Assembly: GCA_963210315.1 (NCBI GenBank)
Contig: OY723274.1
Location: 1,240,001 to 1,304,000, forward strand
DNA length: 64,000 nt
Direction: 5' to 3'
Origin: Rhynchopus euleeides
Taxonomy: Eukaryota; Euglenozoa; Diplonemea; Diplonemida; Diplonemidae
Shown: positions 37,938-49,546 of the stretch, piece after piece
Position numbering within the stretch: the first letter of the stretch is position 1
How the letters are laid out: every line of letters begins with the position of its first letter
Notes under the pieces: generated by a model
Seen by the model: the letters and a program-made list of their open reading frames with translations, nothing else
The model's database searches: none
Told to the model about the DNA's origin: nothing
Translations under genes and position numbers: made by a program

Positions 37938-40900
37938 AGTCTCGGTAATCCGACGACTTTGCGAAATCGAGGCTCATCCGAGATGGAAAATCACAAAAAA
38001 TCGCATTGTCTTTTTCCCGTACAAAATCATGAAAAACCAAGTGTCACCAAATTGGACATCTATTTTTTGACTTTTTTCAACTGTTTGCAATGTTGAGTCA
38101 ACATCTGCAAACATCCCTGTCAACTGTTGAATTGGTCACTATGTACTCTGCTCAGCAAGAAGTCTCGGTAATCCGACGACTTTGCGAAATCGAGGCTCAT
38201 CCGAGATGGAAAATCACAAAAAATCGCATTGTCTTTTTCCCGTACAAAATCATGAAAAACCAAGTGTCACCAAATTGGACATCTATTTTTCGACTTTTTT
38301 CAACCGTTTGCAATGTTGAGTCAACATCTGCAAACATCCCTGTCAACTGTTGAATTGGTCACTATGTACTCTGCTCAGCAAGAAGTCTCGGTAATCCGAC
38401 GACTTTGCGAAATCGAGGCTCATCCGAGATGGAAAATCACAAAAAATCGCATTGTCTTTTTCCCGTACAAAATCATGAAAAACCAAGTGTCACCAAATTG
38501 GACATCTATTTTTTGACTTTTTTCAACTGTTTGCAATGTTGAGTCAACATCTGCAAACATCCCTGTCAACTGTTGAATTGGTCACTATGTACTCTGCTCA
38601 GCAAGAAGTCTCGGTAATCCGACGACTTTGCGAAATCGAGGCTCATCCGAGATGGAAAATCACAAAAAATCGCATTGTCTTTTTCCCGTACAAAATCATG
38701 AAAAACCAAGTGTCACCAAATTGGACATCTATTTTTCGACTTTTTTCAACCGTTTGCAATGTTGAGTCAACATCTGCAAACATCCCTGTCAACTGTTGAA
38801 TTGGTCACTATGTACTCTGCTCAGCAAGAAGTCTCGGTAATCCGACGACTTTGCGAAATCGAGGCTCATCCGAGATGGAAAATCACAAAAAATCGCATTG
38901 TCTTTTTCCCGTACAAAATCATGAAAAACCAAGTGTCACCAAATTGGACATCTATTTTTTGACTTTTTTCAACTGTTTGCAATGTTGAGTCAACATCTGC
39001 AAACATCCCTGTCAACTGTTGAATTGGTCACTATGTACTCTGCTCAGCAAGAAGTCTCGGTAATCCGACGACTTTGCGAAATCGAGGCTCATCCGAGATG
39101 GAAAATCACAAAAAATCGCATTGTCTTTTTCCCGTACAAAATCATGAAAAACCAAGTGTCACCAAATTGGACATCTATTTTTTGACTTTTTTCAACTGTT
39201 TGCAATGTTGAGTCAACATCTGCAAACATCCCTGTCAACTGTTGAATTGGTCACTATGTACTCTGCTCAGCAAGAAGTCTCGGTAATCCGACGACTTTGC
39301 GAAATCGAGGCTCATCCGAGATGGAAAATCACAAAAAATCGCATTGTCTTTTTCCCGTACAAAATCATGAAAAACCAAGTGTCACCAAATTGGACATCTA
39401 TTTTTTGACTTTTTTCAACTGTTTGCAATGTTGAGTCAACATCTGCAAACATCCCTGTCAACTGTTGAATTGGTCACTATGTACTCTGCTCAGCAAGAAG
39501 TCTCGGTAATCCGACGACTTTGCGAAATCGAGGCTCATCCGAGATGGAAAATCACAAAAAATCGCATTGTCTTTTTCCCGTACAAAATCATGAAAAACCA
39601 AGTGTCACCAAATTGGACATCTATTTTTCGACTTTTTTCAACCGTTTGCAATGTTGAGTCAACATCTGCAAACATCCCTGTCAACTGTTGAATTGGTCAC
39701 TATGTACTCTGCTCAGCAAGAAGTCTCGGTAATCCGACGACTTTGCGAAATCGAGGCTCATCCGAGATGGAAAATCACAAAAAATCGCATTGTCTTTTTC
39801 CCGTACAAAATCATGAAAAACCAAGTGTCACCAAATTGGACATCTATTTTTTGACTTTTTTCAACTGTTTGCAATGTTGAGTCAACATCTGCAAACATCC
39901 CTGTCAACTGTTGAATTGGTCACTATGTACTCTGCTCAGCAAGAAGTCTCGGTAATCCGACGACTTTGCGAAATCGAGGCTCATCCGAGATGGAAAATCA
40001 CAAAAAATCGCATTGTCTTTTTCCCGTACAAAATCATGAAAAACCAAGTGTCACCAAATTGGACATCTATTTTTTGACTTTTTTCAACTGTTTGCAATGT
40101 TGAGTCAACATCTGCAAACATCCCTGTCAACTGTTGAATTGGTCACTATGTACTCTGCTCAGCAAGAAGTCTCGGTAATCCGACGACTTTGCGAAATCGA
40201 GGCTCATCCGAGATGGAAAATCACAAAAAATCGCATTGTCTTTTTCCCGTACAAAATCATGAAAAACCAAGTGTCACCAAATTGGACATCTATTTTTTGA
40301 CTTTTTTCAACTGTTTGCAATGTTGAGTCAACATCTGCAAACATCCCTGTCAACTGTTGAATTGGTCACTATGTACTCTGCTCAGCAAGAAGTCTCGGTA
40401 ATCCGACGACTTTGCGAAATCGAGGCTCATCCGAGATGGAAAATCACAAAAAATCGCATTGTCTTTTTCCCGTACAAAATCATGAAAAACCAAGTGTCAC
40501 CAAATTGGACATCTATTTTTCGACTTTTTTCAACCGTTTGCAATGTTGAGTCAACATCTGCAAACATCCCTGTCAACTGTTGAATTGGTCACTATGTACT
40601 CTGCTCAGCAAGAAGTCTCGGTAATCCGACGACTTTGCGAAATCGAGGCTCATCCGAGATGGAAAATCACAAAAAATCGCATTGTCTTTTTCCCGTACAA
40701 AATCATGAAAAACCAAGTGTCACCAAATTGGACATCTATTTTTTGACTTTTTTCAACTGTTTGCAATGTTGAGTCAACATCTGCAAACATCCCTGTCAAC
40801 TGTTGAATTGGTCACTATGTACTCTGCTCAGCAAGAAGTCTCGGTAATCCGACGACTTTGCGAAATCGAGGCTCATCCGAGATGGAAAATCACAAAAAAT

Positions 40901-41226
40901 CGCATTGTCTTTTTCCCGTACAAAATCATGAAAAACCAAGTGTCACCAAATTGGACATCTATTTTTTGACTTTTTTCAACTGTTTGCAATGTTGAGTCAA
41001 CATCTGCAAACATCCCTGTCAACTGTTGAATTGGTCACTATGTACTCTGCTCAGCAAGAAGTCTCGGTAATCCGACGACTTTGCGAAATCGAGGCTCATC
41101 CGAGATGGAAAATCACAAAAAATCGCATTGTCTTTTTCCCGTACAAAATCATGAAAAACCAAGTGTCACCAAATTGGACATCTATTTTTTGACTTTTTTC
41201 AACTGTTTGCAATGTTGAGTCAACAT
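37938..41226 (+). repeat. Tandem array, 223 bp unit, about 15 copies
   Basis: GTTGAGTCAACATCTGCAAA recurs every 223 bp from about 38093 to 40992. Units are nearly identical. Two variants differ at TTTTGAC ... CAACTG versus TTTCGAC ... CAACCG. The CG type occurs in the units starting 38090, 38536, 39428 and 40320; the last three are 892 bp apart, a four-unit higher-order repeat. Each unit has short ORFs of 67 or 87 codons in the same frame, differing only by that TGA/CGA change; I do not regard them as genes. Confidence 0.92.
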
Positions 41227-41450
41227 CGTGGGGGTGACGAACGTACTGCCGGCCCGGGATTGTCAAGGTTCTTTCCCCAGATGGCTCACCAGTACCACCA
41301 AACCACACGGAGAGCAAAACCGCCGGGGAGGGGGTGGGGGAAGGTGGGAAGGGCGGCATGCCGAACTACAGCAAGGATGGCCAACAATGCGATCACTGCA
41401 AACAAGGCATGGGACACAAGAGGGAAAAAAAAACGGTCCTGGGCACGACC
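41227..41450 (+). repeat. About 220 bp direct repeat, copy 1
   Basis: Starts CGTGGGGGTGACGAACGTAC directly at the edge of the 223 bp array and matches 41846-42070. One frame encodes CDHCKQGMGHKR, half of a zinc-knuckle-like motif. Confidence 0.8.
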
Positions 41451-41845
41451 TTAAACTACCTAAGACCTAGGGAAGTCGTAAAACTCAACCCCACACCCCG
41501 AGGGCTCCCCCAGGCTGGTCCGCCTGGGCAACGGGGTCCCAGTGCATAGCACGGAGCACTGGGACAAAAGAGGGTCCGCCTTTTTCCGTCAACTCTGACA
41601 TGGGGAGGGACAGCTGGAGCCACTGGCGGGGTGCTGTGTTGACTTCAGGGGGCTCCCAACGTGCTTCGGCACACCGGGTTCTTGGCCTGCGGCGGCATGG
41701 TAGTCGGTCAGAGAGGCCAGCGCTTGGTCGGGGACTACTCAGAGAGGGCGTGTGCGGACTTCAGGGGGCTCCCAACGTGCATCTGCACACCGGGTTCTTG
41801 GCCTGCGGACGTAGATTGCCTAAAGGTTTAGAAACCGGCCGAGCC
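41451..41845 (+). other. Spacer with an internal 53 bp direct repeat
   Basis: GACTTCAGGGGGCTCCCAAC ... TTCTTGGCCTGCGG occurs at 41641-41693 and 41758-41808. No convincing gene. Confidence 0.5.
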
Positions 41846-42579
41846 CGTGGGGGTGACGAACGTACTGCCGGCCCGGGATTGTCAAGGTTCTTTCCCCAGA
41901 TGGCTCACCAGTACCACCAAACCACACGGAGAGCAAAACCGCCGGGGAGGGGGTGGGGGAAGGTGGGAAGGGCGGCATGCCGAACTACAGCAAGGATGGC
42001 CAACAATGCGATCACTGCAAACAAGGCATGGGACACAAGAGGGAAAAAAAAAACAAGGTCCTGGGTAAGACGTTAAACTGCCTGGGGGGGCCGTCCCCGG
42101 ACCATGACGGGTGCCTGCACCAGGAGTCTAGCACGGCCGTGGTCCAGGGCATGACCGAAAACTGCTTGGGTACCGAGGCTCCCCAGACCAGGAAGGGTGG
42201 AGACACCTGGAGTCTAAATAGTCACACCACGTCAGGCCAGACCTTCGCATTGCACTCCGCGAAGACTGCCACACAGCCGCGGGGCAGGTGTGCAGCCTGT
42301 GGAAAACCTCGTACAGAAAAGGGTCGGCGACCGCCCGCCCCCAGTCTGAGAGGCATCAGCCGAATCTCGGTGGAGGCGGGCACAAAACAAAAGGGAGAGT
42401 CGTCACTGTGCATATCAGCACGGTCCCGCCCTCTGTGCCAGACCAACACACCACCAAAGGAAAAGAGGAAGAGGCGACGTAAGGCAATGCCTCCGTGCGG
42501 CCAGGAGAACACGAAATAGCGACCCCCTCAACGGGGAATGCTACGAGCACGGCCAAAAATCGTTCAAATCGTTCAAATC
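41846..42579 (+). other. About 220 bp direct repeat, copy 2, and possible decayed coding sequence
   Basis: Second copy of the repeat (41846-42070), followed by sequence with an open frame from 41953 to 42519. It encodes two Cys pairs (CDHC, CAAC), basic stretches and a Lys/Arg-rich end (KEKRKRRRK). It might be the tail of a nucleic-acid-binding transposon protein, but upstream domains are missing. It ends just before the satellite. Confidence 0.3.
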
Positions 42580-45500
42580 AAAATGGTGTCCGGGACCCGG
42601 GCGGCAGTGTCCGACCCCAGGGAAGTGCTGAAAATGGTGTCCGGGACCCGGGCGGCAGTGTCCGACCCCAGGGAAGTGCTGAAAATGGTGTCCGGGACCC
42701 AGGCGGCAGTGTCTGACCCCAGGGAAGTGCTGAAAATGGTGTCCGGGACCCAGGCGGCAGTGTCCGACCCCAGGAAAGTGCTGAAAATGGTGTCCGGGAC
42801 CCAGGCGGCAGTGTCTGACCCCAGGGAAGTACTGAAAATGGTGTCCGGGACCCAGTCGGCAGTGTCTGACCCCAGGGAAGTGCTGAAAATGGTGTCCGAG
42901 ACCCAGGCGGCAGTGTCCGACCCGAGGGAAGTGCTGAGAATGGTGTCCGAGACCCAGGCGGCAGTGTCTGACCCCAGGGAAGTACTGAAATGGGTGTCCG
43001 GGACCCAGGCGGCAGTGTCCGACCCCAGGGAAGTGCTGAAAATGGTGTCCGAGCCCCAGGCGGCAGTGTCCGACCCCAGGGAAGTGCTGAAAATGGTGTC
43101 CCGGACCCAGGCGGCAGTGTCTGACCCCAGGGAAGTACTGAAAATGGTGTCCGGGGCCCAGGCGGCAGTGTCTGACCCCAGGGAAGTGCTGAAAATGGTG
43201 TCCGGGACCCAGGCGGCAGTGTCTGACCCCAGGGAAGTGCTGAAAATGGTGTCCGGGACCCGGGCGGCAGTGTCCGACCCCAGGGAAGTGCTGAAAATGG
43301 TGTCCGGGACCCAGGCGGCAGTGTCCGACCCCAGGGAAGTGCTGAAAATGGTGTCCGGGACCCGGGCGGCAGTGTCCGACCCCAGGAAAGTGCTGAAAAT
43401 GGTGTCCGGGACCCAGGCGGCAGTCTCCGACCCCAGGAAAGTGCTGAAAATGGTGTCCGGGACCCAGGCGGCAGTGTCTGACCCCAGGGAAGTGCTAAGA
43501 ATGGTGTCCGAGACCCAGGCGGCAGTGTCTGACCCCAGGGAAGTGCTGAAAATGGTGTCCGGGACCCAGGCGGCAGTCTCCGACCCCAGGAAAGTGCTGA
43601 AAATGGTGTCCGGGACCCAGGCGGCAGTGTCTGACCCCAGGGAAGTGCTGAGAATGGTGTCCGAGACCCAGGCGGCAGTGTCTGACCCCAGGGAAGTGCT
43701 GAAAATGGTGTCCGGGACCCAGGCGGCGGTGTCCGACCCCAGGGAAGTGCTGAAAATGGTGTCCGGGACCCGGGCGGCAGTGTCCGACCCCAGGGAAGTG
43801 CTGAAAATGGTGTCCGGGACCCAGGCGGCAGTGTCTGACCCCAGGGAAGTACTGAAATGGGTGTCCGGGACCCAGGCGGCAGTGTCCGACCCCAGGGAAG
43901 TGCTGAAAATGGTGTCCGAGACCCAGGCGGCAGTGTCTGACCCCAGGGAAGTACTGAAAATGGTGTCCGGGACCCAGGCGGCAGTGTCCGACCCCAGGGA
44001 AGTGCTGAAAATGGTGTCCGGGCGGCAGTGTCTGACCCCAGGGAAGTACTGAAATGGGTGTCCGGGACCCAGGCGGCAGTGTCCGACCCCAGGGAAGTGC
44101 TGAAAATGGTGTCCGGGACCCAGGCGGCAGTGTCTGACCCCAGGGAAGTGCTGAAAATGGTGTCCGGGACCCAGGCGGCAGTGTCCGACCCCAGGGAGCG
44201 AGACCCAGGCGGCAGTGTCTGACCCCAGGGAAGTACTGAAATGGGTGTCCGGGACCCAGGCGGCAGTGTCTGACCCCAGGGAAGTACTGAAATGGGTGTC
44301 CGGGACCCAGGCGGCAGTGTCCGACCCCAGGGAAGTGCTGAAAATGGTGTCCGGGACCCAGGCGGCAGTGTCCGACCCCAGGAAAGTGCTGAAAATGGTG
44401 TCCGGGACCCAGGCGGCAGTGTCTGACCCCAGGGAAGTACTGAAAATGGTGTCCGGGACCCAGTCGGCAGTGTCTGACCCCAGGGAAGTGCTGAAAATGG
44501 TGTCCGAGACCCAGGCGGCAGTGTCCGACCCCAGGGAAGTGCTGAGAATGGTGTCCGAGACCCAGGCGGCAGTGTCTGACCCCAGGGAAGTACTGAAATG
44601 GGTGTCCGGGACCCAGGCGGCAGTGTCCGACCCCAGGAAAGTGCTGAAAATGGTGTCCGAGACCCAGGCGGCAGTGTCCGACCCCAGGGAAGTGCTGAAA
44701 ATGGTGTCCCGGACCCAGGCGGCAGTGTCTGACCCCAGGGAAGTACTGAAAATGGTGTCCGGGACCCAGGCGGCAGTGTCTGACCCCAGGGAAGTGCTGA
44801 AAATGGTGTCCGGGACCCAGGCGGCAGTGTCCGACCCCAGGAAAGTGCTGAAAATGGTGTCCGAGACCCAGGCGGCAGTGTCCGACCCCAGGGAAGTGCT
44901 GAAAATGGTGTCCCGGACCCAGGCGGCAGTGTCTGACCCCAGGGAAGTACTGAAAATGGTGTCCGGGACCCAGGCGGCAGTGTCTGACCCCAGGGAAGTG
45001 CTGAAAATGGTGTCCGGGACCCGGGCGGCAGTGTCCGACCCCAGGGAAGTGCTGAAAATGGTGTCCGGGACCCAGGCGGCAGTGTCCGACCCCAGGGAAG
45101 TGCTGAAAATGGTGTCCGGGACCCGGGCGGCAGTGTCCGACCCCAGGGAAGTGCTGAAAATGGTGTCCGGGACCCGGGCGGCAGTGTCCGACCCCAGGAA
45201 AGTGCTGAAAATGGTGTCCGGGACCCAGGCGGCAGTGTCTGACCCCAGGGAAGTGCTGAGAATGGTGTCCGAGACCCAGGCGGCAGTGTCCGACCCCAGG
45301 GAAGTGCTGAAAATGGTGTCCGGGACCCAGGCGGCAGTGTCCGACCCCAGGGAAGTGCTGAAAATGGTGTCCGGGCGGCAGTGTCTGACCCCAGGGAAGT
45401 ACTGAAATGGGTGTCCGGGACCCAGGCGGCAGTGTCCGACCCCAGGGAAGTGCTGAAAATGGTGTCCGGGACCCAGGCGGCAGTGTCTGACCCCAGGGAA

Positions 45501-47126
45501 GTGCTGAAAATGGTGTCCGGGACCCAGGCGGCAGTGTCTGACCCCAGGGAAGTACTGAAAATGGTGTCCGGGACCCAGGCGGCAGTGTCCGACCCCAGGG
45601 AGCGAGACCCAGGCGGCAGTGTCTGACCCCAGGGAAGTACTGAAATGGGTGTCCGGGACCCAGGCGGCAGTGTCTGACCCCAGGGAAGTGCTGAGAATGG
45701 TGTCCGAGACCCAGGCGGCAGTGTCTGACCCCAGGGAAGTACTGAAATGGGTGTCCGGGACCCAGGCGGCAGTGTCCGACCCCAGGGAAGTGCTGAAAAT
45801 GGTGTCCGAGACCCAGGCGGCAGTGTCCGACCCCAGGGAAGTGCTGAAAATGGTGTCCGGGGCCCAGGCGGCAGTCTCCGACCCCAGGAAAGTGCTGAAA
45901 ATGGTGTCCGGGACCCAGGCGGCAGTGTCTGACCCCAGGGAAGTGCTGAGAATGGTGTCCGAGACCCAGGCGGCAGTGTCTGACCCCAGGGAAGTGCTGA
46001 AAATGGTGTCCGGGACCCAGGCGGCAGTGTCTGACCCCAGGGAAGTACTGAAATGGGTGTCCGGGACCCAGGCGGCAGTGTCTGACCCCAGGGAAGTGCT
46101 GAAAATGGTGTCCGGGACCCGGGCGGCAGTGTCCGACCCCAGGGAAGTGCTGAAAATGGTGTCCGGGACCCGGGCGGCAGTGTCCGACCCCAGGGAAGTG
46201 CTGAAAATGGTGTCCGGGACCCAGGCGGCAGTGTCTGACCCCAGGGAAGTACTGAAAATGGTGTCCGGTACCCAGTCGGCAGTGTCTGACCCCAGGGAAG
46301 TGCTGAAAATGGTGTCCGGGACCCAGGCGGCAGTGTCCGACCCCAGGGAAGTGCTGAAAATGGTGTCCGGGACCCGGGCGGCAGTGTCCGACCCCAGGGA
46401 AGTGCTGAAAATGGTGTCCGGGACCCAGGCGGCAGTCTCCGACCCCAGGAAAGTGCTGAAAATGGTGTCCGGGACCCAGGCGGCAGTGTCTGACCCCAGG
46501 GAAGTGCTGAAAATGGTGTCCGGGACCCAGGCGGCAGTGTCTGACCCCAGGGAAGTGCTGAAAATGGTGTCCGGGGCCCGGGCGGCCGTGTCCGACCCCA
46601 GGGAAGTGCTGAACATGCTGTCCGGGACCCGGGCGGCAGTGTCCGACCCCAGGGAAGTGCTGAAAATGGTGTCCGGGACCCAGGCGGCAGTGTCTGACCC
46701 CAGGGAAGTGCTGAAAATGGTGTCCGGGACCCAGGCGGCAGTGTCTGACCCCACGGAAGTACTGAAAATGGTGTCCGGGACCCAGGCGGCAGTGTCCGAC
46801 CCCAGGGAGCGAGACCCAGGCGGCAGTGTCTGACCCCAGGGAAGTACTGAAATGGGTGTCCGGGACCCAGGCGGCAGTGTCTGACCCCAGGGAAGTACTG
46901 AAATGGGTGTCCGGGACCCAGGCGGCAGTGTCCGACCCCAGGGAAGTGCTGAAAATGGTGTCCGAGACCCAGGCGGCAGTGTCCGACCCCAGGGAAGTGC
47001 TGAGAATGGTGTCCGAGACCCAGGCGGCAGTGTCTGACCCCAGGGAAGTACTGAAAATGGTGTCCGGGACCCAGGCGGCAGTGTCTGACCCCAGGGAAGT
47101 GCTGAAAATGGTGTCCGAGACCCAGG
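42580..47126 (+). repeat. 51 bp satellite, block 1 (about 89 units)
   Basis: Unit GTGTCCGGGACCCAGGCGGC plus AGTGTCTGACCCCAGGGAAG plus TGCTGAAAATG (51 bp). Common variants: CAG/CGG, TCC/TCT, GAA/AAA, GTG/GTA, AAAATGG/AAATGGG. Five shortened units occur: 7 bp deletions near 44029 and 45373, and 17 bp deletions near 44198, 45600 and 46808. The repetition of the same deletion pair shows that blocks were duplicated within the array. One plus frame (VSGTQAAVSDPREVLKM) and all three minus frames are essentially stop-free, because the unit is a multiple of three. Confidence 0.95.
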
Positions 47127-47358
47127 GAATCATACCTTGGCCGGGCTATCGCAGACAGGGGGCACACACACGTCGACTCGGCTATAGTTCTCCTGGTGGT
47201 GTGTGTGCGCAACGACAAGAAAGGCAAAGGCAATGGGTAGTGGGGGTGTTGATGGGAAGGGGGAAGGGGGACTTCCGGTTCAGCTTTTCCTCACTTGCAA
47301 CGCGAAGGGGTTAAGAGATCCCGCGACAACCGCCAATTCAGGCTGTTGAGGCGAGGTC
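47127..47358 (-). repeat. Split repeat B2, copy 2
   Basis: 232 bp, equal to 47626-47857; its outer border GAATCATACC directly follows satellite sequence. Confidence 0.92.
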
Positions 47359-47376
47359 CGGGGGATGGAGGGTGGG

Positions 47377-47625
47377 ACAATAAAAGAAAGCGGACAAGAC
47401 GAAGAGTGTTGGCCGCGGGGAGATTACCCTGATGAAGGGGGTGTTGTGTGGTGTGGTGTTAAAGTTATATACAAAGTGTCCCGGGAAGGTGCATGGGCAC
47501 AACATGGGGGGAGAGAGAGAGGGGAAAGGCAACAGGATTGGGGTTGTGGGGTGTCAGGGGTGATGAGGGGGATGGGGGTGTCTGCTGCCAATGGCCTTGG
47601 GTCATATTCCCTCAGTAAACTGTGA
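47377..47625 (-). repeat. Split repeat A2, copy 2
   Basis: 249 bp, equal to A1 at 51999-52247. Confidence 0.92.
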
Positions 47626-47857
47626 GAATCATACCTTGGCCGGGCTATCGCAGACAGGGGGCACACACACGTCGACTCGGCTATAGTTCTCCTGGTGGTG
47701 TGTGTGCGCAACGACAAGAAAGGCAAAGGCAATGGGTAGTGGGGGTGTTGATGGGAAGGGGGAAGGGGGACTTCCGGTTCAGCTTTTCCTCACTTGCAAC
47801 GCGAAGGGGTTAAGAGATCCCGCGACAACCGCCAATTCAGGCTGTTGAGGCGAGGTC
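47626..47857 (-). repeat. Split repeat B1, copy 2
   Basis: 232 bp; contains the last codons of the RT/RNase H ORF. Confidence 0.92.
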
Positions 47858-49546
47858 TCCGCCTGCCCCACCGCGAGTGAAGAAGCGCCGCACCGCAAGT
47901 GAAACCTGGTCCCGGGTTTCGGGAGAAGAAATGCAAGAGGGGGGGATACGGGAAGGGAGATCTGCCGGATTGGCAGAGGTGTGGACGTATCCAACGGAAA
48001 AAGACAAAACCTGGAGGGCTGTGAGGTATTCTACCGCCTCCAGGACGGACTTGTTAATAAGATTGCAGGCGGCACACAGCCGCTTGCGCACAACAGCTGC
48101 CACGGTCGTATTGTCGACCCAGATCTCTACAGCCCCCCCGCACACAGACCGGGGAAGGGCTCGCACTGTTTTGTTGAGGGCCATCGCCTCGAGAATGTTA
48201 ATGTGCAGCTGGGACTCGGCTGCGGTCCACGAGTCACCAATGACCTGCATTTCTTGTGTAAAGGAATCTATTAAGACGCCACCCCAACCCTTGAGGGAGG
48301 CGTCAACAAAGCAAGTAAAAGACGGGGGTGTGGACTGAATAACTCTCCTGTGGGGGGGAACACGCGCAACCCCCACACACACACACCACTGCCGCAACTC
48401 CCGGCAGACCGATGGGGGGATCCGCACAGGGTCAGGCGGCCGAAGGACCGCCCGGTTCAAAAAATTAGTCACCCGGCGGAGGAACTTGATCCCAAACCAG
48501 AACCTCCCCGGGGACACTCCCGAAATGGCGCTGGCGTGGAGCAACCTTCCACCCAGCGACTCCAGCTCACCAGCCGTCACCCTCTGCCAGTCCACGCTGT
48601 CCAGCTTCGCCATCAGCCTGTCCGACGGAGACACGGTCTGGGCAGCGTGGTCGAATGCCACCCCGAGAAACTCGTAGACCGTCGCCGTGTCCACCGAGTC
48701 AGACGGCTTCCATGTCGCAGCGCACGCCGCAGCCACCTTGTCCATCTGCCGCGTCGCCTCTTCGACACTGGTGCGGGGGCCGGTCAGACGCACGTTGTCG
48801 ATCCAGACGTCGACCCCCACCTCAGGCGCAGTGCAGAACTCCTGGCGGACGTAGTCCCGGTGCCCACCCACAACAGCAGCCAAAGTGTGCATCAGCTCGG
48901 GCGCACAACAGTGGCCCATGGGCAACCTCAGCAGCTCATACCAGTCCCCCGACTCGTCAGCGAAGCGAAAGAACCTCCGTGCAGGCGCAGGGATGGGGAT
49001 CTGATAAAACCCGCACTTGAAATCCCGCGCCGACCCACACTCCGCAAACACCGCGTCGAGGTACCCCGAGATGTGCCCCAGGGGGACGTGTGCCGCGTAG
49101 GACTCCTCCAAGTTGTCGTTTGCCTGCTTGGTCCAGAGGATGAACCTCTGCCGCAACCCGGACGGCTTCTCCTCCATCACAGTAAAGGGCACGCACAGGG
49201 AGGGGCCCGGACCCGACGCAGGCCCAGCCACTCCGTTCTCCACCAGCAGCTCCGCATGCTTGTGTTGTAGATGCGAGGGGCGGGAGCGCCCCTCAGAGGG
49301 AGAAGGTGTAGAAGTGCCCGGCGGGGGTGCATCGGGGAACGTCAGCCGCCACACCTCGTCGAACCTGCGCCTCACAGTGGCGGTCATCCTCGCCCGCAGC
49401 GCCTCGACGTCCATCTCCGCCACAGAAGACACATGCAGGGGCGCACGGCGCTCCTCCTCCGTCGCCGGCAGCCTCGACTGGTGCGCACGCCGCGTCACCG
49501 AGTGCAGCCCCCGCTGCTTGCGGCAAAAGGACTCAGGGTCGGCCAT
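47837..49546 (-). CDS. Reverse transcriptase-RNase H (569 aa), family 2, copy 2
   Basis: Translation identical as read to the ORF at 17670-19379, including the WIDN form of RT motif C, the four RNase H acidic residues and the TGATG overlap with the recombinase stop. No disabling mutation, so it is as likely to be active as copy 1. Being inside a satellite array may silence it, but nothing in the sequence shows that. Confidence 0.92.
   Translation of the reverse strand: MADPESFCRKQRGLHSVTRRAHQSRLPATEEERRAPLHVSSVAEMDVEALRARMTATVRRRFDEVWRLTFPDAPPPGTSTPSPSEGRSRPSHLQHKHAELLVENGVAGPASGPGPSLCVPFTVMEEKPSGLRQRFILWTKQANDNLEESYAAHVPLGHISGYLDAVFAECGSARDFKCGFYQIPIPAPARRFFRFADESGDWYELLRLPMGHCCAPELMHTLAAVVGGHRDYVRQEFCTAPEVGVDVWIDNVRLTGPRTSVEEATRQMDKVAAACAATWKPSDSVDTATVYEFLGVAFDHAAQTVSPSDRLMAKLDSVDWQRVTAGELESLGGRLLHASAISGVSPGRFWFGIKFLRRVTNFLNRAVLRPPDPVRIPPSVCRELRQWCVCVGVARVPPHRRVIQSTPPSFTCFVDASLKGWGGVLIDSFTQEMQVIGDSWTAAESQLHINILEAMALNKTVRALPRSVCGGAVEIWVDNTTVAAVVRKRLCAACNLINKSVLEAVEYLTALQVLSFSVGYVHTSANPADLPSRIPPSCISSPETRDQVSLAVRRFFTRGGAGGDLASTA

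Noticed and set aside
38090..41192. Repeated 67 or 87 codon ORFs in the 223 bp array
   Set aside because: Copies of one tandem unit with no conserved protein motif; the length difference is a single TGA/CGA variant.
37938..41226. CRISPR array
   Set aside because: Units are continuous 223 bp repeats with no variable spacers, and the context is eukaryotic.
41600..42519. Protein gene for the 158-188 codon ORFs near 42 kb
   Set aside because: They cross the boundaries of direct repeats and lack an upstream domain; kept only as a possible decayed fragment.
42573..47233. Minus-strand ORFs of 1212-1551 codons over satellite block 1
   Set aside because: They are different frames of the same 51 bp satellite. 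The unit is a multiple of three and lacks stops in these frames, so length alone is no evidence of coding.
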